This document shows, piece after piece, positions 1 to 7,186 of a stretch of DNA of 64,000 nt (its first letter is position 1; every line of letters begins with the position of its first letter). The DNA is taken from NCBI GenBank assembly GCA_028287135.1, contig JAQBQE010000024.1:1-64000 (forward strand), read 5' to 3'. The translations under genes and the position numbers were made by a program. The notes beneath the pieces were generated by a model. That model made no database searches. It saw only the letters and a list, made by a program, of their open reading frames with translations, and was not told where the DNA came from. This DNA is from Myxococcales bacterium. GTDB taxonomy: Bacteria > Myxococcota_A > Polyangia > Haliangiales > Haliangiaceae.

Positions 1-2
1 AG

Positions 3-308
3 CTCGACTCCGAGAACGAGACCCGGTTCACGAAGTGGTGGCGCGAGACGCCCGCCAAGATGCAGCTCGTCATCGCGTTGCGCCGCGATGCGAGCTCCGA
101 GATCGAGCTGTTCACCGCGGTGTGCGACGGCGTGATCGCCGACAAGCCGGCGGGGCCGCACTTCCTCGGCTGGGATCGGCTGTTCGTTCCCGCGGGCGAG
201 GAGTACACGCTCGCGCAGCTCAGCCAGGCCGGCGAGGTCATGGACTTCCGTCGCACGGCGTATGCCGCGGTCGCTCGCTCCCTGGGTCTGACGCCGACGG
301 AGGCGTGA
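3..308 (+). CDS. rdgB: RdgB/HAM1-family non-canonical purine NTP pyrophosphatase, C-terminal part
   Basis: The open frame enters from the left edge without a start and ends in TGA at 306-308, so only the last 101 residues are present. The family hydrolyses XTP, dITP and similar deaminated nucleotides to monophosphates in the cytoplasm, keeping them out of DNA. The visible part has the order expected near the end of the family: a GVIADKPAG stretch, then GWDRLFVP followed by a Tyr-Thr-Leu-Ala turn, then an R-x-x-A-Y helix near the end. It reads GWDRLF where typical RdgB has GWGYDPVF, so it may be a divergent relative. The stop overlaps the start of the next gene by one base, which suggests co-translation. 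The family call is moderately sure because the catalytic N-terminal half is missing. Confidence 0.6.
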   Translation, partial: LDSENETRFTKWWRETPAKMQLVIALRRDASSEIELFTAVCDGVIADKPAGPHFLGWDRLFVPAGEEYTLAQLSQAGEVMDFRRTAYAAVARSLGLTPTEA

Positions 309-1219
309 TGCCGGGGCGGTTCGAGGAGCGTGCGAGCAAGCCGGCGCGTGGCCCGCGCGATCTCCTCCGCTGGAAGCTGAAGCCCGAGCCGCGCGCCGCC
401 AACTTCGCCGAGCTCGATGCGCTGCTGCCGAAGCTGCGTCCCGGCGGATCCGCGGCGCTCGCGAGCGGCGAATCGTGCGCGGTCTGGATCGGTCACGCGA
501 CGTATGCGTTTCGCCTCGGTGGCCAGCTCGTGATCACGGATCCGATCTGGGGAACGATCAGTGGCGTCTCGAAGCGCCTGTCCCCACCCGGCGTGCCGCT
601 CGCGGAGATGCCCGCCGCGGACCTCGTGCTGATCACCCACGATCATCGCGACCACATGGATCTACCGACCATCCACAAGCTGTCGCCCGCGGCGACGTAC
701 ATCGTCCCGCTCGGCAATGCGCACCGGCTCAAGCACCCGAACGTGATCGAGCTCGACTGGTGGCAGTCGCACCGCGTCGGCTCGCTCGAGATCACTCTCG
801 TGCCGTCACGTCACTGGTCGATGCGGATGCCGTGGAATCGCAACGACTCGCTGTGGGGCGGTTACATCGTGCGCGGGCCCGAGGGCACCGTCTATCACTC
901 GGGTGACACCGCGTGGGGCGAGCACTTCGCCGAGATCGGTGCGCGGATCGGATCGATCGACTGGGCGATGTTGCCGATCGGCGGGTACGCGCCGCGCTGG
1001 TTCATGGAGACCCAGCACATCGATCCGATCGAGGCGGGTCGTGCGTTCGAGGCCCTCGGTGCGAAGAACCTGCTCGCGATGCACTGGGGAACGTTCCGGC
1101 TCACCGACGAGCCCGCGGGCGAGCCACCGGTCCGGTTGCGCGCGTGGTGGGCGGAGCGCGGCCTCGATCCCGATCGGCTGTGGATCTACGACGTCGGCGA
1201 ATCCCGCCCGCTTCGCTGA
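308..1219 (+). CDS. Metallo-beta-lactamase-fold hydrolase, UlaG/NAPE-PLD-like
   Basis: A 303-residue cytoplasmic protein starting at an ATG that overlaps the preceding stop (TGATG). The metal-binding motif THDHRDHMD lies near residue 115, and further histidines and aspartates follow at SRHWS, YHSGDTAWG and near the end at MHWGTF, the usual spacing for the UlaG/NAPE-PLD branch of the fold. The segment VWIGHATYAFRLGG before the TDPIWG strand is also typical of that branch. These enzymes cleave phosphodiesters, lactones or similar esters using two metals. The substrate cannot be read from sequence. A longer in-frame start exists upstream but would overlap the rdgB-like gene almost entirely, so the internal ATG is preferred. 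Confidence 0.85.
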   Translation: MPGRFEERASKPARGPRDLLRWKLKPEPRAANFAELDALLPKLRPGGSAALASGESCAVWIGHATYAFRLGGQLVITDPIWGTISGVSKRLSPPGVPLAEMPAADLVLITHDHRDHMDLPTIHKLSPAATYIVPLGNAHRLKHPNVIELDWWQSHRVGSLEITLVPSRHWSMRMPWNRNDSLWGGYIVRGPEGTVYHSGDTAWGEHFAEIGARIGSIDWAMLPIGGYAPRWFMETQHIDPIEAGRAFEALGAKNLLAMHWGTFRLTDEPAGEPPVRLRAWWAERGLDPDRLWIYDVGESRPLR

Positions 1220-1223
1220 GGCG

Positions 1224-1616
1224 TCAGCTCAGGTGGGTCCAGACGAGGCCAGGGACCGCCTCGAAGTGGCCGTCGAACGACAGCAGCTCGGCGCCGCTCT
1301 CGAACGCATGCGCAGCGATCCAGAGGTCGTTGCTCGGAATCGGTGTGCCGGCCTTGCGCAGCATCGCAGCAATTCTGCCGAACCGATCCGCCGTCGTGCG
1401 GGTCACCGGCAACACGGTGACGCGAGGACTCGCGAGCAGGAGCTCCAGCTCTGCCGTGTTGTGCTCGACCTGCGTGCCGTTGCGGAATCCGAACAGCAGC
1501 TCACCGATCACGACCATCGAGAACGTGATCTCGACCGATCCTCGAACCAGCGCCGCGACGTCAACGTGGCCGCGCTTCAGTGCGACGTACGCGTTCGTAT
1601 CGAGCAGGCGCTTCAC
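1224..1616 (-). CDS. vapC: PIN-domain ribonuclease toxin, VapC/FitB-like
   Basis: A 130-residue PIN-domain protein, the usual VapC length. It opens with VKRLLDTNAYVAL (first catalytic Asp), has a conserved Glu in VVIGELLFGF, an Asp in SNDLWIAAHA and a last Asp in LLSFDGHF; together these form the four-acid magnesium site. VapC toxins cleave RNA, often tRNA, when the partner antitoxin is degraded. The GTG start overlaps the stop of the upstream antitoxin gene by four bases (GTGA), a classic coupled toxin-antitoxin layout. A longer frame continues upstream but would run through the antitoxin in another frame, so the overlapping GTG is chosen. It faces the hydrolase gene tail to tail with only four bases between. 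Confidence 0.88.
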   Translation of the reverse strand: MKRLLDTNAYVALKRGHVDVAALVRGSVEITFSMVVIGELLFGFRNGTQVEHNTAELELLLASPRVTVLPVTRTTADRFGRIAAMLRKAGTPIPSNDLWIAAHAFESGAELLSFDGHFEAVPGLVWTHLS

Positions 1617-1894
1617 TCCCAGAGATCCGCGTCGACTTGCTCGCACGCCCGGATCGAGCTCAGGAAGGTCTTCGCCTCCCGGTCGCTCCAGGTTCCGATC
1701 AGGTGGTCCAGCGAGTCGTTGATCTGCTCCGCCTGTGGCCGCGGGGGAACGCCGGCGCCCTTGTCGAGGAGACGCAGTGCCGCCTTGTTGATCGAGATGC
1801 GTTCTCGCTTCGCGAGCTCGCGGATCGCCTGGAGTGCGCGCGCGTCGAGGCCGCGGAGAGTGAGCTGCGATTTTCGCCTCATTCTGATCCTCAT
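1613..1894 (-). CDS. vapB: Antitoxin of the PIN-domain toxin, ribbon-helix-helix-like
   Basis: A 93-residue basic protein just upstream of the PIN toxin. Its first 45 residues (RRKSQLTLRGLDARALQAI then RERISINKAAL) read as a beta strand followed by two helices, the pattern of FitA/VapB ribbon-helix-helix DNA-binding antitoxins. The C-terminal half, with PPRPQAEQINDSLDHLIGTWS, would wrap the toxin. Such antitoxins neutralise the nuclease and repress their own operon. Two starts are possible, 1894 and an internal ATG at 1882; the second fits RHH proteins slightly better. The antitoxin role is inferred from order, overlap and size, and the fold call is from pattern only. Confidence 0.75.
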   Translation of the reverse strand: MRIRMRRKSQLTLRGLDARALQAIRELAKRERISINKAALRLLDKGAGVPPRPQAEQINDSLDHLIGTWSDREAKTFLSSIRACEQVDADLWE

Positions 1895-2040
1895 GTTGCC
1901 TCTCGAAGAGCCTCATGGCAATCACGAGCTGACGTCGAGCAGGCTGCGTGCCACGCGCAACACCGCATGATCACGCGCCGGCATGTCCGTGGCGTCCGAG
2001 ATCAGGGCGACGTCCGTCCGAGATCCGGCCGCGTGCCGCC

Positions 2041-2988
2041 TTATCGCAGCCGCGCGCGGATCGTGCGCAGCGCCGCGGCGCTCGCGGGCGCCTTGTCGGC
2101 CTCGAGGCAGCGCGCTGCATCGCGCAACGTTCCGCGCGAGCTGCCCTCGGTCGAGATGATCGTGCGGAGCCGGGTCAGCCCGGGCGCACCGAGCGTCTCG
2201 AGGATCGGCTTCGCCTGATCGGCGACGAGATCTGCGCACAGGGCCTGCGCGGCACCGAGCGCGACCAGCGGATCGGTATCGGTGACGATGGCAGCGGCGA
2301 GCGGTCCGCGCAGCGCGACCGGCAGGGGCACCGGCATCGCGCCCACCGCCGCGCGACGAAACGCGGGATCGGGATCGGCGAGCGCCTTCGCGAGATCGAT
2401 GCCGGCACCGTGGGTCGCCCTCGCAGCCTGGCTGCTGATCGAAGGAGTCCCGGTGGCGGTCGCGCCCGACCCGGTGGCTGCGGCGGGCGCACTCGAGCCC
2501 CCCGTGGTGGCGTCATCGCGGAGCGCCGCGGGTAGGGCGAGCTCGTCGAGCGTCGCCGCGACGTCGACCGCCATCACGCGCAGCTCGATCCACCGATCGC
2601 GATCGAGCGCGAGCACACCCCAGGCATCCCGCCACGCGAGCAGGTCGGAGACCGCGATGTCGTCCGGGATGCCCTCCGCAGATCGGTGCGCGAAGTCTCG
2701 TGCGATCACCCGGGCTGCCCGTGCAGCGGGGATCGCGGTGCGCCGATCGGGGCCGCCGGCCGTCACCGCGAGCGCCTCGAGCAGCTCGATCCGGTCGTCC
2801 ATGTGCGGGGCGGCGACGATGCCCGACATCCGGGTCGCGGGATCCGGCGCGGTCAGTGCTTGCTCCACGACCGCGGGACCGGCGAGCAGACCCTGGCGCG
2901 CGGCCTCCTCGAGGTTGCCTTCCTTCATCGCGGTCGTCATCGACGCGATCCCGGCGGTGCCGAGCGCGACGAGGTGCAGCCAGCTCAC
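2041..2988 (-). CDS. HEAT-like helical repeat protein, function unknown
   Basis: A 315-residue protein with a GTG start. It is made of Ala/Leu-rich helices with repeated phrases such as LTAPDPATRMSGIVAA, LADPDPAFRRAAVGAM and TDTDPLVALGAAQAL, the Asp-Pro-x-h-R turns seen in HEAT or PBS-lyase-like repeats. A low-complexity Ala/Gly/Ser/Thr linker lies near residues 160-185. There is no clear signal peptide; the first 20 residues are mildly hydrophobic. HEAT repeats are protein-interaction scaffolds, so a binding role is likely but no partner is visible. It is divergent from lexA with about 120 bases between starts. Confidence 0.6.
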   Translation of the reverse strand: MSWLHLVALGTAGIASMTTAMKEGNLEEAARQGLLAGPAVVEQALTAPDPATRMSGIVAAPHMDDRIELLEALAVTAGGPDRRTAIPAARAARVIARDFAHRSAEGIPDDIAVSDLLAWRDAWGVLALDRDRWIELRVMAVDVAATLDELALPAALRDDATTGGSSAPAAATGSGATATGTPSISSQAARATHGAGIDLAKALADPDPAFRRAAVGAMPVPLPVALRGPLAAAIVTDTDPLVALGAAQALCADLVADQAKPILETLGAPGLTRLRTIISTEGSSRGTLRDAARCLEADKAPASAAALRTIRARLR

Positions 2989-3040
2989 GTCGCAATCGTG
3001 CGCGGCCTGCGGGAAATCACGAAGTTCACGGGCGAAAAAA

Positions 3041-3084
3041 TTGACAGGGTGATGATGCGTTCAGTACGGTGAGTCCGTTCAGTA
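3041..3084 (+). promoter_or_regulatory. lexA promoter with two direct GTTCAGTA LexA-type boxes
   Basis: TTGACA at 3041-3046 is followed after 18 bases by TACGGT at 3065-3070, a plausible sigma-70 promoter. Two identical GTTCAGTA octamers sit at 3059-3066 and 3077-3084, 18 bases apart on the same face of the helix, overlapping the -10 and the likely start point. The myxobacterial LexA box known from Myxococcus xanthus ends in GTTCAG, and both sites match most positions of that longer consensus. A weaker GTTCAC lies at 3024-3029. The layout predicts self-repression of lexA. The box assignment is from recalled consensus. Confidence 0.6.
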
Positions 3085-3108
3085 GATCTTCAGACGAAGA
3101 AGGTGGCC

Positions 3109-3810
3109 ATGGCCGACGCGCTCACTTCGCGGCAGCGGGAAATCCTCGATTTCATTTCAAGTTCCATTGTCGAGCGCGGGTTCCCGCCGACGCTGCGCGA
3201 GATCGGGGAGCACTTCAGCATCCGGTCGACCAACGGGGTGAACGACCACCTCAAGGCGCTGGAGAAGAAGGGTCACCTGCGGCGCGAGGACCTGAAGTCG
3301 CGCGCGATGCGCCCGATCATTCTGCCCGCCACCGATGGGGGCGGCGATGTCGTCCCGCTCCGCCGTGGCGCCGCGATGGGCACCGGCAATGTGCAGGTCA
3401 TCGCCAGCAATGACGATGACATGGCCGACATCCCGATCCTCGGTCGGGTCGCTGCGGGTCAGCCGATCCTCGCGGTCGAGAACGCCACGGACACCGTGCG
3501 CATCGACCGCATGCTGATTGGCAATCACCGCGAGGTGTTCGGGCTCCGGATCGTGGGCGAGTCGATGATCGACGACGGGATCTTCGATGGCGACTACGTG
3601 TTCGTGAAGAAGACGCCGACCGCCCATACCGGCGACATCGTGGTCGCGATGATCGAGGGCGAGGCCACCGTGAAGCGGTACTACCCGGAAGGCGACAAGA
3701 TCCGCTTCCAGCCGGCGAACACGAACATGCTCCCGATCATCGTGCGGCGCTCGGACTTCAAGAGCGTCGACATCATCGGAATCGTCGTCGGGATCTACCG
3801 TAAGCTCTAG
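3109..3810 (+). CDS. lexA: LexA SOS repressor and self-cleaving protease
   Basis: A 233-residue cytoplasmic repressor of the SOS response. The N-terminal winged helix starts with [12 protein letters not shown] and includes the recognition helix region [26 protein letters not shown]. The Ala-Gly cleavage bond is in RVAAGQPI (A116-G117). The catalytic Ser152 is in [15 protein letters not shown] and the Lys189 in GEATVKRYY, so RecA-stimulated autocleavage should work. An ATG at 3109 follows GAAGAAGG at good spacing; a GTG at 3103 would add two residues. An extended linker (residues 75-105, rich in Gly, Arg and Asp) makes it longer than the E. coli protein of about 200 residues. Boxes upstream predict autoregulation. 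Confidence 0.96.
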   Translation: MADALTSRQREILDFISSSIVERGFPPTLREIGEHFSIRSTNGVNDHLKALEKKGHLRREDLKSRAMRPIILPATDGGGDVVPLRRGAAMGTGNVQVIASNDDDMADIPILGRVAAGQPILAVENATDTVRIDRMLIGNHREVFGLRIVGESMIDDGIFDGDYVFVKKTPTAHTGDIVVAMIEGEATVKRYYPEGDKIRFQPANTNMLPIIVRRSDFKSVDIIGIVVGIYRKL

Positions 3811-3893
3811 GCCGCAGCGTCGCTCAGGTAATCGAATGTCCTGGTGAAAACCGGGCAACCATTCGATGTTTCCTATGTCACACTGACCAAGCG

Positions 3894-6236
3894 GTGGCCC
3901 GTCGACAACGAGCATATCGCAGCCGGTGGCTGCTCGCCCCCGCTGCGTTTGTCTCGGTTGTTGTCCAGGGAGCCGCGTACGTCGCGTACGAGATTTCCCA
4001 ACCGACGCCCCAGCCGCATCTGACGATCCGGCTGGCCGGCGAAGGTCGGGGGCACGTGCTGATCACCCGGGTGGGCGATCCGACGCCGATCGCACGCTGC
4101 ATCCCCGAGACGGACGAGCTCGAGGCGATCCGCGCGCTGCCGATGGCGGACGGTGCGGTCGCGACCGCACAGCGGCTGACCGACCTGGTTGCCCGCATGA
4201 ATGAGCCAGCCGCGAAGCTCGCGACGCGCGAGATCGAGGGACCGCGGTGCCGGATCGAGGTCGCGCCCGGTACGCAGGTCCGGTTGACCGCGGTGCTCGA
4301 CGATCGCGCCACGTTCGGCGGCTACCAGCAGCTCCCGATGCGTACGCCACCCGAGCTGGTCTCGCTGCTCGGCGATCCGCTCGCGTCCTGCCTCGGCACC
4401 GGCGACCTGCTCGCGCAGGCCGCTGCGGGTGACGTGCTCGATTGTCCGCTGACGATCACCGCCGACACCGAGGTCGCGGCCGAGTTCGGCAAGCAGCCGG
4501 AGGAGATCGACGTCGCGTTCGCCAACGAGGCGATGATCGCCGAGCTGGTCAAGCCGATCTCGCCGGTGACCCCGCCGTCGCCGATCGACGCCGAGAAGCT
4601 CGACGAGAAGCCGCTCGAGGTCGCGATCGCGCCGCCGCCGCCGCCCGAGATCAAGCCGCCGCAGATCAAGCCGCCTCCTCCACCCCCTCCCGAGCCGCAG
4701 GAGAAGAAGGAGATCAAGCAGCCCATGCCCAACATGGTCATGGTCGAGGTCAAGGACGACAAGAACGTCAAGGAGAAGGCTCCGGACGACGCGACCAAGC
4801 TGTCCGACAAGAATCGCGACGTCGACGAAGAGACCCACGCGAAGGACACGAACCTCGAGAAGGAATCCGAGGGCAAGCAGGTCGCGTCGGTCGAGAACGA
4901 CAGCAAGAGCAGCGAGATCGGTGGACCCGACGACAAGATCCGTCAGCTCGAGGAGACCACGGCGACCACCGACGAGCGGGTCAAGGAGACCGATCACTCC
5001 GGCGACAACGAGACTGCCAAGGGCGTGATCGTCGGCGAGGGCGGCGACGCCGGTGAGGACGGCACCGGGCCCAAGGAGCCGGGCGTGCTCGCGATGCGCG
5101 GCATCGGTGGTCGCGGTGCGCTCCAGGATCAGACCAAGGACGGCAAGAAGGTCGGCAAGCAGGGCACCCCGGGGCTCAACACGCCGCTGTCGTTCAACGA
5201 CTACGAGCGGATCATGGGCAAGGAGAAGGTCGACGAGGAGCGCCAGGTCGCGGCGCGCAAGGCGTCTGCTCACAAGGGTCGGTGGGAGCGCAAGCTCGCG
5301 GCCGTGAAGAGCTCGCTCGAGAACTTCGTCCCCGACGTTCGCGTGGGTAACCAGACCGCCCTCAAGACCCGCGCGCATCCGTTCGCGCTCTACGTCGCGC
5401 GCATGCACCGCCGGATTCACGAGCTGTGGGGCTTTGGCTTCCTCGAGTCGCTCGATGACAAGTCCGCCGACTACCCACTCAACAATCCCGACCTGTGGAC
5501 CAACCTCGAGGTCTCGGTCAATCCCGATGGCTCGGTGCACAAGGTCACGATCGCGAAGACCTCCGGCAAGACCGAGTTCGACGTCGCGGCGATCGATACC
5601 GTGCTGTCGTCGGCGCCGTACGAAGCAACGCCGGAGGCGATCCGCTCGGTCGACGGTCGCATCTACCTGCGCTGGGGCTTCTATCGCAACTGGCGCCAGT
5701 GCGGCACGTTCAACGTCGAGCCGTACATCCTGACCGAGGTCGCCGATGACGGCGGCGTCGGCGTGCTCGATGACGGTGCGATGGTGCGCAACACAGCGAA
5801 GCTACCGGGCAAGAAGAAGCCGACGGTCGGCGACAAGCCTGTGACCCCGGATGATGGTCGCGCCAAGGAGCGCGTGTCGCCGGTGTCGTCGGTCACCGAC
5901 AAGGAAGCGCTGTTCGCGGCGAACCTGTGGGTCTCGGCGTTCGCGACGGCGTCCGTCGAGAAGCTCGTGAAGTACTCGACCGTGCCGTTCTACGCCGGCG
6001 GCAAGGTCGCTGCGCAGACGACGGCCGATCTGCAGGACATGTACACCGGTCTCGTCGTCGAGTCCGGTCCGATGAAGGACTGGAAGCTGCTGACGGCCGA
6101 TGAGTATGCGAGCGGGAGCGGTGCCCTGCCCGAAGGGAATCTCGTCCTGCAGGTTCGCACCGCAAAAGAGTCATTCGCCGTGGTGCTGACTCGCACCAAG
6201 TCTGGCGACTACCGCGCCACCCAGCTCGCTCGCTGA
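3894..6236 (+). CDS. Large TonB-like envelope protein with C-terminal TonB-type domain
   Basis: A 780-residue protein, GTG start. Residues 12-34 form one membrane anchor after a basic start, giving a periplasmic body. A domain of unknown function follows (about 40-210). Residues 215-270 are a Pro-rich spacer with runs of Pro and Lys, as in TonB, then a Lys/Asp/Glu-rich, probably disordered stretch to about 400. A TonB C-terminal-like domain is seen at about 498-600 (FALYVARMHRRIHELW, then LEVSVNPDGSVHKVTIAKTSGKTEFD). A further 180 residues of unknown type end the protein. TonB transmits inner-membrane energy to outer-membrane receptors; ExbB/ExbD partners are not in the window. Such long TonB-like proteins are common in myxobacteria, so a role in gliding or secretion is equally possible. 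Confidence 0.7.
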   Translation: MARRQRAYRSRWLLAPAAFVSVVVQGAAYVAYEISQPTPQPHLTIRLAGEGRGHVLITRVGDPTPIARCIPETDELEAIRALPMADGAVATAQRLTDLVARMNEPAAKLATREIEGPRCRIEVAPGTQVRLTAVLDDRATFGGYQQLPMRTPPELVSLLGDPLASCLGTGDLLAQAAAGDVLDCPLTITADTEVAAEFGKQPEEIDVAFANEAMIAELVKPISPVTPPSPIDAEKLDEKPLEVAIAPPPPPEIKPPQIKPPPPPPPEPQEKKEIKQPMPNMVMVEVKDDKNVKEKAPDDATKLSDKNRDVDEETHAKDTNLEKESEGKQVASVENDSKSSEIGGPDDKIRQLEETTATTDERVKETDHSGDNETAKGVIVGEGGDAGEDGTGPKEPGVLAMRGIGGRGALQDQTKDGKKVGKQGTPGLNTPLSFNDYERIMGKEKVDEERQVAARKASAHKGRWERKLAAVKSSLENFVPDVRVGNQTALKTRAHPFALYVARMHRRIHELWGFGFLESLDDKSADYPLNNPDLWTNLEVSVNPDGSVHKVTIAKTSGKTEFDVAAIDTVLSSAPYEATPEAIRSVDGRIYLRWGFYRNWRQCGTFNVEPYILTEVADDGGVGVLDDGAMVRNTAKLPGKKKPTVGDKPVTPDDGRAKERVSPVSSVTDKEALFAANLWVSAFATASVEKLVKYSTVPFYAGGKVAAQTTADLQDMYTGLVVESGPMKDWKLLTADEYASGSGALPEGNLVLQVRTAKESFAVVLTRTKSGDYRATQLAR

Positions 6237-6259
6237 ACCGTCGACGCCCGGCGCGTGCC

Positions 6260-6278
6260 GGCTAGCCCCCCGCTAGCC
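6260..6278. terminator. Hairpin between converging genes, possible bidirectional terminator
   Basis: GGCTAGC at 6260-6266 and GCTAGCC at 6272-6278 form a seven-pair stem with a five-C loop, placed between the TonB-like gene and the cold-shock gene and covering the latter's stop codon. No T run follows on either strand, so it may only stabilise RNA ends. Confidence 0.35.
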
Positions 6279-6503
6279 AGTCGCAGCAGCAGCCTCTTCG
6301 AGGACCTTGAGGACCTTCGCAGCGAAGAGTCCCTTCGGTCCGTTGGCCTCGTCGTACTCGACCGTCTGTCCCTGGATCAGGGTGCGAAACCCCTCTCCCG
6401 AGATCGACGAGTAGTGCACGAACACGTCCTTGCCATCATTCGCCCGGCTGATGAAGCCGTAGCCCTTGGCATCGTTGAACCACTTCACGGTACCGAGCGC
6501 CAT
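6273..6503 (-). CDS. Cold-shock-domain protein, CspA family
   Basis: A 76-residue single cold-shock domain, the normal length. It starts MALGTVKWFNDAKGYGFI and carries both RNA-binding motifs, KGYGFI (RNP1) and VFVHYSSI (RNP2), followed by the GQTVEYDEANGPKG strand. These proteins bind single-stranded RNA and DNA and act as RNA chaperones. An excellent ribosome site, AGGAGGAG, lies about six bases before the ATG, suggesting strong expression. A longer frame upstream has no family similarity and is ignored. The roughly 220 bases upstream hold no other gene; a long structured leader, common for csp mRNAs, could lie there but I could not define one. Confidence 0.95.
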   Translation of the reverse strand: MALGTVKWFNDAKGYGFISRANDGKDVFVHYSSISGEGFRTLIQGQTVEYDEANGPKGLFAAKVLKVLEEAAAATG

Positions 6504-6727
6504 CGTTACTCCTCCTACACAAAAACCAACCACACCACTCTGTGGCTGCGATCCTGTTTGACCATTCGGCCCGGGCTCGCTCAACAACAATTTCGGGGAA
6601 AGCGCCCGCAGTGTGGAATTGTTCATTGGTAGCGAAACGTGGAGAACCCCTGGAGTAACGGCCCCTACGTGACTAATGCCTCGAGATCCTGCGTGTACCG
6701 GTTCCAACGCACGTAACGACCCCTCGG

Positions 6728-7186
6728 TCACCAGCGCGCGACAAGCACGGCGTTGCTCTGGAGCTGCAGCCGCGAATCGTCGATCCCATCCAGCACCAGG
6801 TACGACGCGAGATCGAACGCGACCCCGAGCGGTCCGATGACCGTCAACGTGGCGCGCACGCCGCCGCCGGCGAGCGGAGCCGGTCGATCGAGGTCGGCGC
6901 CGACATCGACATGCAGATCGAGGACAAGCCGCGGACGCGCCGCCGCTCCTTCGTACACCAGCCCCGCCGTCACGAGCCCTCGACGATCCTGATCGAAGGC
7001 GCGCCACGCGAGCACGACCCCGTACCGGCTCCGCGGCTTGAGGTCGACGATCACGTCGTACCGAAACCGATCGCCCTCCGATCCCGAGAGCACGAACGTG
7101 CTGCCCGCACCGACGCCGCCATGCAGCCCACGCTCGGCGTGCGCGCTGTGCGCGACCAGCATGAGGACGAGGGCTGGGTGCCGCAT
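6728..7186 (-). CDS. Small secreted protein of unknown function
   Basis: A 152-residue protein with a signal peptide (MRHPALVLMLVAHSAHA, cleavage likely after AHA). The mature part alternates hydrophobic and polar residues, with many Gly and short strands (YDVIVDLKPRSRYGVVLAW, ARPRLVLDLHVDVGADL, GVRATLTVIGPLGVAFDLASYLVLD), and ends in an aromatic residue, which hints at a small outer-membrane barrel. I do not recognise the family. It begins directly after the stop of the FlhA/SctV-like gene with no gap, so the two are probably co-transcribed, and it may belong to the same envelope process. Confidence 0.6.
   Translation of the reverse strand: MRHPALVLMLVAHSAHAERGLHGGVGAGSTFVLSGSEGDRFRYDVIVDLKPRSRYGVVLAWRAFDQDRRGLVTAGLVYEGAAARPRLVLDLHVDVGADLDRPAPLAGGGVRATLTVIGPLGVAFDLASYLVLDGIDDSRLQLQSNAVLVARW

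Noticed and set aside
3873..5540. 555-residue minus-strand frame under the TonB-like gene
   Set aside because: Low-complexity Leu/Asp/Arg protein with no motif; the plus-strand protein has a sound anchor, Pro-rich spacer and TonB domain.
6504..6727. A cold-shock riboregulator leader for the csp gene
   Set aside because: The leader region is long enough, but I could not define a promoter or conserved cold-shock element by eye.
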